Assembly (NCBI GenBank): GCA_964460905.1
Contig: CAYWRM010000007.1
Location: 60,598-124,597 of the forward strand
Length of the DNA: 64,000 bases
Reading direction: 5' to 3'
DNA from: GCA-002708315 sp964460905
GTDB lineage: Bacteria > Bacteroidota > Bacteroidia > Bacteroidales > F082
Positions 35,234 to 43,180 of this stretch are shown here, one piece after another. The notes beneath the pieces are model-generated. The model was not told the DNA's origin. It ran no database searches and saw nothing but the letters and a program-made list of their open reading frames with translations. The position numbers were made by a program, and so were the translations under genes. How positions within the stretch are numbered: position 1 is the stretch's first letter; each line of letters starts with the position of its first letter.

Positions 35234-36712
35234 ATGAAGGAAAAATACATACTATCTTTAGATCAGGGAACAACAAGCAGTCGCGCAATTATTTTCAATC
35301 ACAAAGGAAACGTATGTGCGATAGCCCAAAGGGAGATTAAACAGATTTTCCCGCAAACGGGTTGGGTTGAGCATGATCCGGTAGAAATATGGTCGTCACA
35401 ACTATCGGTTGCGTCAGAAGCAATTGCTAAACTTGGAATTCCTGTTGATCACATTGCAGGAATTGGTATTGCTAATCAACGTGAAACAACGATTATTTGG
35501 TCTCGCAAAAACGGAAAACCTATTTATAATGCGATAGTGTGGCAGGATCATCGAACTGCGGATATTTGTGATGATCTAATTAAAAGTGGCCATGATAAAA
35601 TAGTAAAGCAAAAGACTGGACTTGAGCTAGATGCGTATTTTTCAGCAACAAAAATAAGCTGGATACTTGATAATGTGGAAGGTGCCAGAAAACGAGCTGA
35701 AAAGGGAGAACTTGCTTTTGGTACAGTAGATTCATGGTTAATTTGGAACCTGTCAAATGGAAATGCACACCTTACAGATGTGAGCAATGCTTCAAGAACA
35801 ATGCTGTTCAATATTCATACTCTTGAATGGGATAAAGAACTACTTACTTTGTTTAATATACCAGTTCAGTTACTTCCAGATGTAAAGCCAAATAGTCATG
35901 TATTTGCACATACAGCTGGTAAGTTAATAAGCTCGGATCTGCCTATATGTGGAGTAGTAGGAGATCAGCAAGCAGCAATGTTTGGACAATTATGTATTAA
36001 AAGAGGAATGGTAAAAAATACATATGGTACTGGCTGCTTTTTAATGTTAAATACCGGTGAAGAACCAATAATTTCTGATAATAGACTTATAACTACTATT
36101 GCATGGCAAATAAATAATAAAGTAACATATGCTTTAGAAGGAAGTGTTTTTGTAGCAGGAGCTGTAGTCCAATGGTTACGCGACGAGTTGAATATTGTAA
36201 ATTCTTCAAAACAGATAGAGACATTAGCTAAGCGAGTAGAAGATAATTGTGGTGTTTACTTTGTTCCGGCATTTACTGGGTTAGGTGCCCCTTATTGGAA
36301 TCAACATGCTAAAGGATTGATTTATGGTTTAACAAGAGGTACTACAAAAGCTCATATTGCCAGAGCTGCACTTGAATCAATTGCATATCAAAGCTATGAT
36401 GTTATTAAAGCCATGGAAAAAGATATCGGTACAAGAGTGAAATACATCAGGGCTGATGGAGGAGCCTCGGCAAACTCGTTACTTATGCAGTTTCAGTCGG
36501 ATATACTGGGCACAATCGTTGAAAGACCTCAAGTAATAGAGACAACTGCATTGGGGGCTGCATATATGGCGGGATTAGCAATAGGTTATTGGGAAAATAC
36601 TGATGAATTGATTAATCAATGGTCTATCGACAGAGCATTTACGCCATTGATGCATAAAGACAAAGTGAATGATTTGATCGATAATTGGCATAATGCAATA
36701 AGTAAGGCATAG
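35234..36712 (+). CDS. glpK: Glycerol kinase
   Basis: A 492-residue FGGY-family kinase that phosphorylates glycerol with ATP. The N-terminal phosphate motif is LSLDQGTTSSRAI and the glycerol-binding region contains GWVEHDP and NQRETTIIW. The conserved ATP-side motif is GVVGDQQAAMFGQL with KNTYGTGCF. The C-terminal ADGGASANSLLMQFQSDIL motif is typical. No glpF or glpD is next to it, so it stands alone in this window. Confidence 0.96.
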   Translation: MKEKYILSLDQGTTSSRAIIFNHKGNVCAIAQREIKQIFPQTGWVEHDPVEIWSSQLSVASEAIAKLGIPVDHIAGIGIANQRETTIIWSRKNGKPIYNAIVWQDHRTADICDDLIKSGHDKIVKQKTGLELDAYFSATKISWILDNVEGARKRAEKGELAFGTVDSWLIWNLSNGNAHLTDVSNASRTMLFNIHTLEWDKELLTLFNIPVQLLPDVKPNSHVFAHTAGKLISSDLPICGVVGDQQAAMFGQLCIKRGMVKNTYGTGCFLMLNTGEEPIISDNRLITTIAWQINNKVTYALEGSVFVAGAVVQWLRDELNIVNSSKQIETLAKRVEDNCGVYFVPAFTGLGAPYWNQHAKGLIYGLTRGTTKAHIARAALESIAYQSYDVIKAMEKDIGTRVKYIRADGGASANSLLMQFQSDILGTIVERPQVIETTALGAAYMAGLAIGYWENTDELINQWSIDRAFTPLMHKDKVNDLIDNWHNAISKA

Positions 36713-36787
36713 TGTTAAAGGTTTTTGGCTAGTTATTATAGGCTTCTACTTTATCAAAAATATTAACGGTAAAAAATTACATATAAT

Positions 36788-37627
36788 ATGTACCATATTT
36801 ACGCAATTTCAGACAGTACAGGGCGGACAGTTGAACAAGCTGCTCAGGCTGTGTTAGTACAATTTCCATACATTGAAAGAAAAGTTCACTTATTTGCTGA
36901 AGTAAATAGTATTGAGGAAATCGACCGTATTGTTAAAATGGCTCATAAAAACTCTGGCCTAATTATACACTCTTTAATTAAAAATGAGTTAGGTAACTAT
37001 ATTTGGCAAGAAGGCAGGCTACATAACCTGGAAGTTATAAGTTTACTTAGACCTGTATTAGATAAGTTCTCAAATTTTCTTAATAGCACTCCTGAAGAAA
37101 AACCAGGACTTTTCAGGCGTTTAGATCGGGACTATTTTAGAAGAATTGAAACTATAGAATTTGCAATAAAGCATGATGATGGTGCTCATACAGATGGATT
37201 GAAGGATGCAGAAATAGTTTTGTTAGGTGTTTCTCGAACCTTTAAAACGCCTTTAAGTATATACATGGCATCAAAGGGATGGTTGGTGGCAAATGTTCCT
37301 GTAATCTTGGATATGCCAATTCCTCAGATTGTTTATGAACTCTCACCTGAAAAGATTTTTTGTCTGATCACAAACCCTTCAGTTCTTTCAAGACTTCGTA
37401 ATGTTAGAAATGAATATTTACAAGGTGCGGCATCTACTTATTCAAGTTATGATTATGTGAAAAAAGAAATCAAATATGCAAATATGCTTTTCAATGTACA
37501 GACTGATTGGGCAAAAGTAAGAGTCACGGCTAAACCAATTGAAGAGATAGCCAATAATATACTCTATATTTACCGTAATTGTCAGAAGAAGAAAACAACT
37601 GATAAGTCAATTAATCTAGAATTATAG
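36788..37627 (+). CDS. Putative pyruvate phosphate dikinase / PEP synthase regulatory protein (DUF299)
   Basis: A 279-residue kinase/pyrophosphorylase of the PPSR family, whose studied members switch PPDK or PEP synthase on and off by threonine phosphorylation and phosphorolysis. The start HIYAISDSTGRTVEQAAQAVL is diagnostic. The nucleotide-binding loop is LLGVSRTFKTPLSIYMASKG, with Phe where SRTSKTP usually has Ser. The conserved C-terminus YDYVKKEIKYA is followed by VRVTAKPIEEIA. No PPDK gene is in the window. Confidence 0.9.
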   Translation: MYHIYAISDSTGRTVEQAAQAVLVQFPYIERKVHLFAEVNSIEEIDRIVKMAHKNSGLIIHSLIKNELGNYIWQEGRLHNLEVISLLRPVLDKFSNFLNSTPEEKPGLFRRLDRDYFRRIETIEFAIKHDDGAHTDGLKDAEIVLLGVSRTFKTPLSIYMASKGWLVANVPVILDMPIPQIVYELSPEKIFCLITNPSVLSRLRNVRNEYLQGAASTYSSYDYVKKEIKYANMLFNVQTDWAKVRVTAKPIEEIANNILYIYRNCQKKKTTDKSINLEL

Positions 37628-37632
37628 ATTAT

Positions 37633-37804
37633 TAAATCAGTGAGACAATAATTTCAGGAGCGGTAGTGAACTGAAATTATCTTATCGAATAGATCCTGAG
37701 CGAAGCCGAAGGATCTCAAGGGTCATATTCCACGCCTCTCGGTGCGATATAATTAAAAAATCCTTCGTTGATACCTCGTCCGCTTGCGGCGAGGCAGTTC
37801 ATTA
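37633..37804 (+). repeat. Multi-hairpin intergenic repeat, copy A
   Basis: It runs from TAAATCAGTGAG (37633) to TTCATTA (37804). Stem 1: ATAATTTCAG/CTGAAATTAT (37648-37680). Stem 2: AGATCC/GGATCT (37691-37716). The last stem is CCTCG-t-CCGC-tt-GCGG-CGAGG (37774-37794). It shares both ends and the stem order with copy B (39201-39364); copy C (11687-11829) is shorter. Confidence 0.7.
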
Positions 37805-37837
37805 AGATCAGTAGTTATATGTAATGCAGCTTTTTAA

Positions 37838-37919
37838 AGACCTAACAGGTTTCGATCATTTAGCTGTTTCCTAATTTAGATTCGAAATGCAGTCATAAAA
37901 CTAAAAACCTATTAGGTCT
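37838..37919. repeat. Inverted repeat AGACCTAACAGGTTT / AAACCTATTAGGTCT
   Basis: AGACCTAACAGGTTT at 37838-37852 faces AAACCTATTAGGTCT at 37905-37919, with one G-T type difference, around about 50 bp. The 37628-38216 gap otherwise contains repeat copy A and the MITE-like element and no ORF. Confidence 0.6.
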
Positions 37920-38052
37920 ATTAACATAGGTTAAGACAAAACCAAATAGAACCTAAGTAATTTATATTTTGGAACTTAATCAAGTTACTTAATAATAGGT
38001 GTTGAACTACGAATGTCCGAAAAGTAAATTTGAAAAATCTGTGAATCTGTAG

Positions 38053-38220
38053 CTAACTAAAGTCTGTCCATAAACTGAGGGCTTGAAATATAAAGATTAA
38101 ATACGTTCCGATAACTATCGGCTTGTGAAGTCAGGAAAACCAAGGAGTCTACTTTTGTACATGATTGTTTTCATGGCTAGCATAAAAAAGTAGTTGACTT
38201 TATGGACAAGCTCTAACTAA
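38053..38220. mobile_element. MITE-like insertion with 8-bp target duplication
   Basis: A 152-bp segment (38061-38212) starts AGTCTGTCCATAAAC and ends, read inverted, AGCTTGTCCATAAAG (14 of the first 20 positions match). It is bracketed by ctaactaa at 38053-38060 and 38213-38220. It holds no ORF and contains a CCGATA-ac-TATCGG hairpin at 38108-38121. The right duplication covers the EamA stop codon (38217-38219). The transposase family is not assigned. Confidence 0.65.
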
Positions 38221-39134
38221 ACAAAAAACAACACGACCCCACTTACTGTAATAAAGGCTCCAATTACCTCTTTTAAGGTAACTTTTTCTTTGTAAAGCAA
38301 AATGGCTGGTGGAATTATCATAACTGGAATAATGGCCATTATGGTTGAAGCAATACCAATGGTTGTAAATTTAACGGCTAAAAGAGAAAGGTAAACACCA
38401 ATAAAAGGGCCAAAGAAAGCACCAATAGCAATGAATTTCATAGCTCCACCATTACTTGCGGCTTGTTTCACCATAGGCCAACGTTTAATAAGCGATACTA
38501 AAATAATAAAACCGATGGTTCCGGTGATAATACGAATTTGGGTAGCTGCAAAAACATCATAATCACGCATACCATATTTACTTAATACCAAACCCGCCGA
38601 TTGACCAATAGTGCCTAGCAATGCAAATACCAAACCTTTAATGGGGTATGATATTTTAATGTTGTTGCGTTTACCTTGTTTTCGCTCGTCAGGTTTCTTC
38701 TTTTCGGTAACCACTAATACAATACCGGCCAAAGTAATTAACATGGCAAAAATTGATTTTATGGTCATGGTTTCTCCTAAAATTAGCCAACTTATAATAG
38801 CAGCAAATGGTGGGCTAAGTGAAAAAACTAACATGGATATACGGGCACTTATAAATTCGTAGGACTTAAATAAAAAGTAGTCGCCAAAAACAAAACCCAC
38901 AAGACCTGATATGCTCATCCAAATCCATGTAAACTGTGAAGCATCGGTTGGGAAAAACCTGCCACGGATGAAGTAGGCAATACCTGCGTAAATAAAAAAG
39001 GCAATTATAAGCCTAATAATATTGACCGATATTGAACCCGCTTTTCGTGTAGCTTGTTGAAAAGCCAATGCTGTTGCAGTCCAACAAATGGCAGTACCTA
39101 AAGATATTATTTCGCCTAAATGAGTTTGAAACAT
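38217..39134 (-). CDS. EamA/DMT-family membrane transporter
   Basis: A 305-residue inner-membrane protein with about ten hydrophobic helices in two EamA repeats of five, as in drug/metabolite permeases. The first repeat ends near ILLEGETMTIKSIFAMLITLAGIVLVVTEKKKPDERKQGK and the second ends LLYKEKVTLKEVIGAFITVSGVVLF. The charged loop between them is long and basic. The substrate is unknown. The ATG at 39134 (MFQTHLGEII) is preferred because a TATCTTTG box lies at 39158-39151. The stop codon lies inside the target duplication of a MITE-like element. Confidence 0.86.
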   Translation of the reverse strand: MFQTHLGEIISLGTAICWTATALAFQQATRKAGSISVNIIRLIIAFFIYAGIAYFIRGRFFPTDASQFTWIWMSISGLVGFVFGDYFLFKSYEFISARISMLVFSLSPPFAAIISWLILGETMTIKSIFAMLITLAGIVLVVTEKKKPDERKQGKRNNIKISYPIKGLVFALLGTIGQSAGLVLSKYGMRDYDVFAATQIRIITGTIGFIILVSLIKRWPMVKQAASNGGAMKFIAIGAFFGPFIGVYLSLLAVKFTTIGIASTIMAIIPVMIIPPAILLYKEKVTLKEVIGAFITVSGVVLFFV

Positions 39135-39150
39135 TGATTTAAATTTCGCG

Positions 39151-39158
39151 CAAAGATA
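39151..39158 (-). promoter_or_regulatory. Candidate -7 box for the EamA gene
   Basis: TATCTTTG on the minus strand matches TAnnTTTG and lies 17 bp before the ATG at 39134, so the in-frame ATG at 39164 is upstream of the likely transcript start. Confidence 0.42.
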
Positions 39159-39200
39159 TATCAAATAATAGCCACAGATTCACAGAATTCTTAGCAATTT

Positions 39201-39364
39201 TAAATCAGTGAGTCTATGATTTTGTTCTTCAAAATCGTTTAGCCGAACTGATCCCGAGCGATAGTCGAGGGATCTTATGTGTTTTATTACCTGCACCTTA
39301 GTGCGTGTAAAATAATCAAATTCCATTGTGATATCTCGTCCGCTTGCGGCGAGGCAGTTCATTA
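39201..39364 (+). repeat. Multi-hairpin intergenic repeat, copy B
   Basis: It starts TAAATCAGTGAG (39201) and ends TTCATTA (39364). Stem 1: GATTTTG/CAAAATC (39218-39236). Stem 2: GATCCC/GGGATC (39250-39274). Last stem: CTCG-t-CCGC-tt-GCGG-CGAG (39335-39353). Stems 1 and 2 pair with different bases from copy A. A 60-codon minus-strand frame across it (39362-39180) is a by-product. The 39135-39501 gap holds nothing else recognisable. Confidence 0.7.
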
Positions 39365-39501
39365 TTTATTTTTATGCTTTATGTTTAACAATAATAAATT
39401 AAAATTATCAAATTAATATTGGAATAAAAAGTATTGGTTAACATTTAATAAAAAATGTATAATTAATTGGAATAATTATTATAATTGTAAAAAAATAATA
39501 G

Positions 39502-40308
39502 ATGCAAAATAAAATAGTAATAATAACTGGTGCATCATCTGGAATTGGTAAGGCTATGGCATATGAGTTTTCGGACCATGGTTCTAAAGTTGTTATGGGA
39601 GCTCGAAATATTAAAGCTTTAGAAGAAATAGCTGCGGATATTAGAAATAAAGGCGGCGAAGTAATTTTTGCACAAACTGATGTAAGTATAGAAGGTGATT
39701 GCAAAAATCTTATTCAAACTGCTATCGATCAATATGGTAAAATTGATGTGTTAATCAATAATGCAGGAATATCCATGAGGGCTTTATTTGAAAATACAGA
39801 TATTAAGGTTATAAAAAAGTTAATGGATGTCAATTTCTGGGGTGCGGTTTTTTGTACCAAATTTGCATTGCCCCACATACTTAAGCAAAAAGGAAGTATT
39901 GTTGCGGTATCTTCAATTGCTGGGATTAAAGGATTACCTGCCCGTTCAGGATACTCTGCCTCAAAATTTGCATTGGATGGATTTATGGAATCTTTACGTG
40001 TAGAAAACCTTAAAAATGGACTTCATGTCTTAATAGCATATGCCGGCTTTACTTCATCAAATATTAGAAACACATCTTTAAGTGGTGTAGGTACGCAACA
40101 GGGTGAGTCTCCACGTGATGAAGATAAAATGATGACTCCTGATCAGGTAGCCGTTCATATATATAATGCCGTTTCAAAGAAAAAAAATAAAATAGTCCTT
40201 ACACTTCAAGGTAAGATGATTACTGTTATCAATAAGTTTTTCCCTGATAAACTTGATAAAATGATTTATAACGATCTGGCAAAAGAGCATGATTCTCCTT
40301 TTCATTAA
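39502..40308 (+). CDS. Short-chain dehydrogenase/reductase
   Basis: A 268-residue Rossmann-fold oxidoreductase of the classical SDR family. The cofactor motif is TGASSGIGKAMA near residue 10, NNAG follows (INNAGISMRALF), the catalytic Ser is in VAVSSIAGI and the YxxxK is SGYSASKFALDGF. The substrate is not identifiable. It is followed 29 bp later by a small protein, probably in one transcript. Confidence 0.9.
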   Translation: MQNKIVIITGASSGIGKAMAYEFSDHGSKVVMGARNIKALEEIAADIRNKGGEVIFAQTDVSIEGDCKNLIQTAIDQYGKIDVLINNAGISMRALFENTDIKVIKKLMDVNFWGAVFCTKFALPHILKQKGSIVAVSSIAGIKGLPARSGYSASKFALDGFMESLRVENLKNGLHVLIAYAGFTSSNIRNTSLSGVGTQQGESPRDEDKMMTPDQVAVHIYNAVSKKKNKIVLTLQGKMITVINKFFPDKLDKMIYNDLAKEHDSPFH

Positions 40309-40337
40309 TTAAACAAATACAAAATCAAATAAATATT

Positions 40338-40811
40338 ATGTTATCAAATTATAAAATTACTCCTAATTTAGGGTTCGATGAAATCAAATTCGGTATCGAT
40401 CTGGACAGTTTTGTTGAAAAATATGGCGAACCTGAAGATATAGACAGTATTCATGAAGATGAGGAGTTTAGTACAACAGTTCTTCATTATTGGAAAGATG
40501 GAGTTTCGATATTTTTCGTTGGAACAGTAAACCCTGTATTGGCAGGTGTTGAAACTGATCATCCTGAGGCAGAGTTATATGGTGAGAAAATAATGGATAG
40601 GACCAAGGAAGATATAGTTTCCTTGATGAAAAAAAACGGGCATACAAAGTATGAAGTTGAAAATGAAGAATATTCCGGCGATGGCGATGAGAAGGATCTT
40701 AGGGTTTCATATGAAAGTAGTATGATGGATTTCTTTTTTAGAGACAATCTCCTTGTTTATATGAATTTTGGAGTTCTGGTTGATGAAAATGGAAATATTG
40801 AGAAAGTTTGA
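40338..40811 (+). CDS. Small acidic protein of unknown function
   Basis: A 157-residue acidic cytosolic protein (LGFDEIKFGIDLDSFVEKYGEPEDIDSI). No family that I can assign. The short spacing to the SDR gene (29 bp) suggests coexpression. It ends near a hairpin that also overlaps the 3' end of xerD. Confidence 0.72.
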   Translation: MLSNYKITPNLGFDEIKFGIDLDSFVEKYGEPEDIDSIHEDEEFSTTVLHYWKDGVSIFFVGTVNPVLAGVETDHPEAELYGEKIMDRTKEDIVSLMKKNGHTKYEVENEEYSGDGDEKDLRVSYESSMMDFFFRDNLLVYMNFGVLVDENGNIEKV

Positions 40812-40831
40812 TAGGATAATAGGGGAATGAA

Positions 40832-40868
40832 GGTATAATGGAATAGGGATTATGCCCTATACCTTTTT
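40832..40868 (+). terminator. Hairpin terminator overlapping the xerD 3' end
   Basis: Nested arms: GGTATA (40832-40837) with TATACC (40858-40863), and TAGGG with CCCTA inside, followed by TTTTT (40864-40868). On the plus strand it would end the SDR-small protein transcript. The right arm covers the xerD stop codon. Confidence 0.55.
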
Positions 40869-41771
40869 CACCATATTCCTTGGATGAAAATCCATAATTG
40901 CCTTTTTTAAATCTTCTCTATTCAGATGTGTATAAATTTCTGTTGTAGTTATTGACGCGTGACCTAGTAATTCCTGTACAGTTCTTAAGTCAGCGCCATT
41001 TTGTACCAGATGGGTTGCAAATGAATGTCTAAATGAATGTGGACTAATATTTTTTCTTATACCGGTTTTCTCTACCTGATTTTTAATAATATAGAATATC
41101 ATCTGACGTGATAACTTACTACCTCGCCTGTTTAAAAATAGTATATCGCTATCTTTTTTCATTACCTGTTGTGTAGGTCTTACCTGAGTTAAATAAGTAG
41201 TAATTTGTTTTTCAGCTGGTATTCCAACCGGAACAAGTCGTTGCTTATTTCCTTTGCCTGTTATTAAAATTATACCTTCTTTAAAATGTAGATCGGATAT
41301 TTTTAAATTAACAAGTTCAGAAACTCGTAAACCACATCCATAAAGAGTTTCTAGTATTGCCTTGTTTCGTTCTCCCTCATCTTTCGAAAGATCAACTGAA
41401 TCAATCAGTTTAATAATCTCATTTTGTGTAAGCACATCCGGAAGTTTTCTTCCTAATTTAGGCGATTCCAGCATTTCCGAAGGATCATGTGTAATTATTT
41501 TTTCCAGGATAAGGTATCTGAAGAATGCTTTTATACCTGAAATAACACGTGATTGAGTATATGGCCCTAACTCAAGCTCAACAATAAAACCAATAAACTC
41601 CTTAAGATCATCAGTACATATATTTACTATGCTTAAGGAAGGTTTTTTTTCATCAAGAAAATTGAAAAGTAAATCAACATCATATAAATATGCCAAAATT
41701 GTATTACCCGACATACCGCGTTCTAATTGCAAATATGATTTAAACCCTTTCCTGTAAACTAATTGATTCAT
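40857..41771 (-). CDS. xerD: Tyrosine recombinase XerD
   Basis: A 304-residue recombinase of the XerC/D type, which resolves chromosome dimers at dif. The N-terminal SAM-like domain ends near residue 100. The catalytic set is visible: Arg in YGCGLRVSELVNL, Lys in TGKGNKQRLVPVG, HxxR in SPHSFRHSFATHL, His in ELLGHASITTTEIY and the Tyr of EIYTH. No att site or island genes accompany it, so a housekeeping role is likelier than an integrase role. Confidence 0.93.
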   Translation of the reverse strand: MNQLVYRKGFKSYLQLERGMSGNTILAYLYDVDLLFNFLDEKKPSLSIVNICTDDLKEFIGFIVELELGPYTQSRVISGIKAFFRYLILEKIITHDPSEMLESPKLGRKLPDVLTQNEIIKLIDSVDLSKDEGERNKAILETLYGCGLRVSELVNLKISDLHFKEGIILITGKGNKQRLVPVGIPAEKQITTYLTQVRPTQQVMKKDSDILFLNRRGSKLSRQMIFYIIKNQVEKTGIRKNISPHSFRHSFATHLVQNGADLRTVQELLGHASITTTEIYTHLNREDLKKAIMDFHPRNMVKKV

Positions 41772-41839
41772 TTATTCTTAAGATATTATAAATACGACTA
41801 TTATTATCGTCTAAAATAGGAAAAATCGACTATAGTATG

Positions 41840-41847
41840 TATTTTTG
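41840..41847 (+). promoter_or_regulatory. Candidate -7 box for the first acyl-CoA dehydrogenase
   Basis: TATTTTTG matches TAnnTTTG, 55 bp before the ATG at 41903. Confidence 0.4.
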
Positions 41848-41902
41848 TTTTTTTCTAACAGTTAACTATGTAAAATATTAATAATCAGTAAAATATAATA
41901 AT

Positions 41903-43045
41903 ATGATTGATTTTTCATTAACAAATGAACAGATTGAACTACAAGAAAAGATTCGCGATTTTGCGAATAGAGTAATAAAACCGGCAGCTAGAAAATACGA
42001 TGAGCTTGTTGAGTTTCCATGGCCTATTGTAAAACAGGCATATGAAGAAGGTATTATGAATGGCCCAATGTCGCCTGAGTTTGGTGGACATAGTCACAGT
42101 ATTCTTGAAAGTGCCATTGCCTCAGAAGAATTAGGAGCAGGATGTGTTGGAATCGGCATATGCCTTGATGCAAACACTTTAGCATTAACGCCATTGTATC
42201 TTGGTGCAACAGATGAGCAGAAAAGGAAGTTCTTTGGACAAATTAATGAAGAAAAAAGTGTGGCTGCCTATGCACTTACTGAGCCAAACGCAGGTTCTGA
42301 TGTAGCTAATATTAAAACTACTGCAATACTTCATGGAGACAAATATATAATGAACGGTCACAAACGCTTTATCACAAATGGAAGTGTTTCGTCATTTATA
42401 ACAGTATTTGCATTAACTAATCCTGAAAAAGGTGCACGTAGCTTAACTGCTTTTGTTGTTCCTACAAACAGCCCCGGTGTTGAAATTGTAGCTGATATGC
42501 GTAAAATGGGACAAAAAGCATCAATACAGACTGAATTCAAATTTCACGATGTGGAAATTCCTGTGGAAAATAGAATAGGAGCAGAGGGACATGGTTTTTT
42601 ATTAGCAATGAAAACCTTTGAAAGAACTCGTACAGGTGTTGCGGCTCTGAGTCTGGGGAATGCAAGACAAGCTTACGAAACTGCTAAGCATTGGGCAAAA
42701 AATAGAATTCAATTTGGTAAACCGATAACAGCAAATCAAGGGGTAAGCTTTATGCTTGCCGATATGGCAACCGAAATTGAAGCTGCAAGACTGATTACAT
42801 GGCATGCTGCATGGGCTTACGATAATGGTCAGAAATCTGCAAATTTACTATCTGCCATGTGTAAAATGTATGCCTCAGATGTAGGAATGAAAGTTACTAC
42901 TGATGCAGTACAAGTTATGGCTGGAGATGGTTACTCATATGATTATCTTGTTGAAAAAGCCATGCGTGATGCTAAGCTTTGTCAAATATACGAAGGAACA
43001 AATCAAATTCAACGCCTTGTTATTGGAAAAGGTATTCTGAAATAA
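41903..43045 (+). CDS. Acyl-CoA dehydrogenase
   Basis: A 380-residue flavoenzyme of the standard acyl-CoA dehydrogenase size, acting in fatty-acid beta-oxidation. The N-terminal helix start is DFSLTNEQIELQEKIRDFA, the FAD block is AAYALTEPNAGSDVANIKTTA, and the C-terminal DAVQVMAGDGYSYDYLVEKAMRDAKLCQIYEGTNQIQRLVIGK contains the catalytic-base region and the helix that closes FAD. Chain-length preference cannot be read. It is convergent with the larger dehydrogenase. Confidence 0.95.
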   Translation: MIDFSLTNEQIELQEKIRDFANRVIKPAARKYDELVEFPWPIVKQAYEEGIMNGPMSPEFGGHSHSILESAIASEELGAGCVGIGICLDANTLALTPLYLGATDEQKRKFFGQINEEKSVAAYALTEPNAGSDVANIKTTAILHGDKYIMNGHKRFITNGSVSSFITVFALTNPEKGARSLTAFVVPTNSPGVEIVADMRKMGQKASIQTEFKFHDVEIPVENRIGAEGHGFLLAMKTFERTRTGVAALSLGNARQAYETAKHWAKNRIQFGKPITANQGVSFMLADMATEIEAARLITWHAAWAYDNGQKSANLLSAMCKMYASDVGMKVTTDAVQVMAGDGYSYDYLVEKAMRDAKLCQIYEGTNQIQRLVIGKGILK

Positions 43046-43078
43046 GAGTTGATCAATAATTTCTATTCTAAAAATATT

Positions 43079-43107
43079 AAGACTGTCAGAGATGGCAGTC
43101 TTTTTTT
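43079..43107 (+). terminator. Intrinsic terminator after the first acyl-CoA dehydrogenase
   Basis: AAGACTGTC (43079-43087) pairs with GGCAGTCTT (43094-43102) with one G-T pair, followed by T residues to 43107. Confidence 0.78.
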
Positions 43108-43121
43108 GCTTGTAAGAAAAC

Positions 43122-43157
43122 AAAAAGTCTGACTTGAGTATTCAAATCAGACTTTTT
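43122..43157. terminator. Bidirectional terminator between convergent dehydrogenase genes
   Basis: AAAAAGTCTGACTTGA (43122-43137) faces TCAAATCAGACTTTTT (43142-43157) with one mismatch and a 4-nt loop. T-tracts flank both sides, so it can stop either gene. Confidence 0.8.
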
Positions 43158-43180
43158 TTATGGAATATTAATTTATGTTA

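Noticed and set aside
39180..39362. A 60-codon minus-strand frame
   Set aside because: It is produced by repeat copy B (its start reads through the CGAGGCAGTTC end of the element), so it is not a gene.
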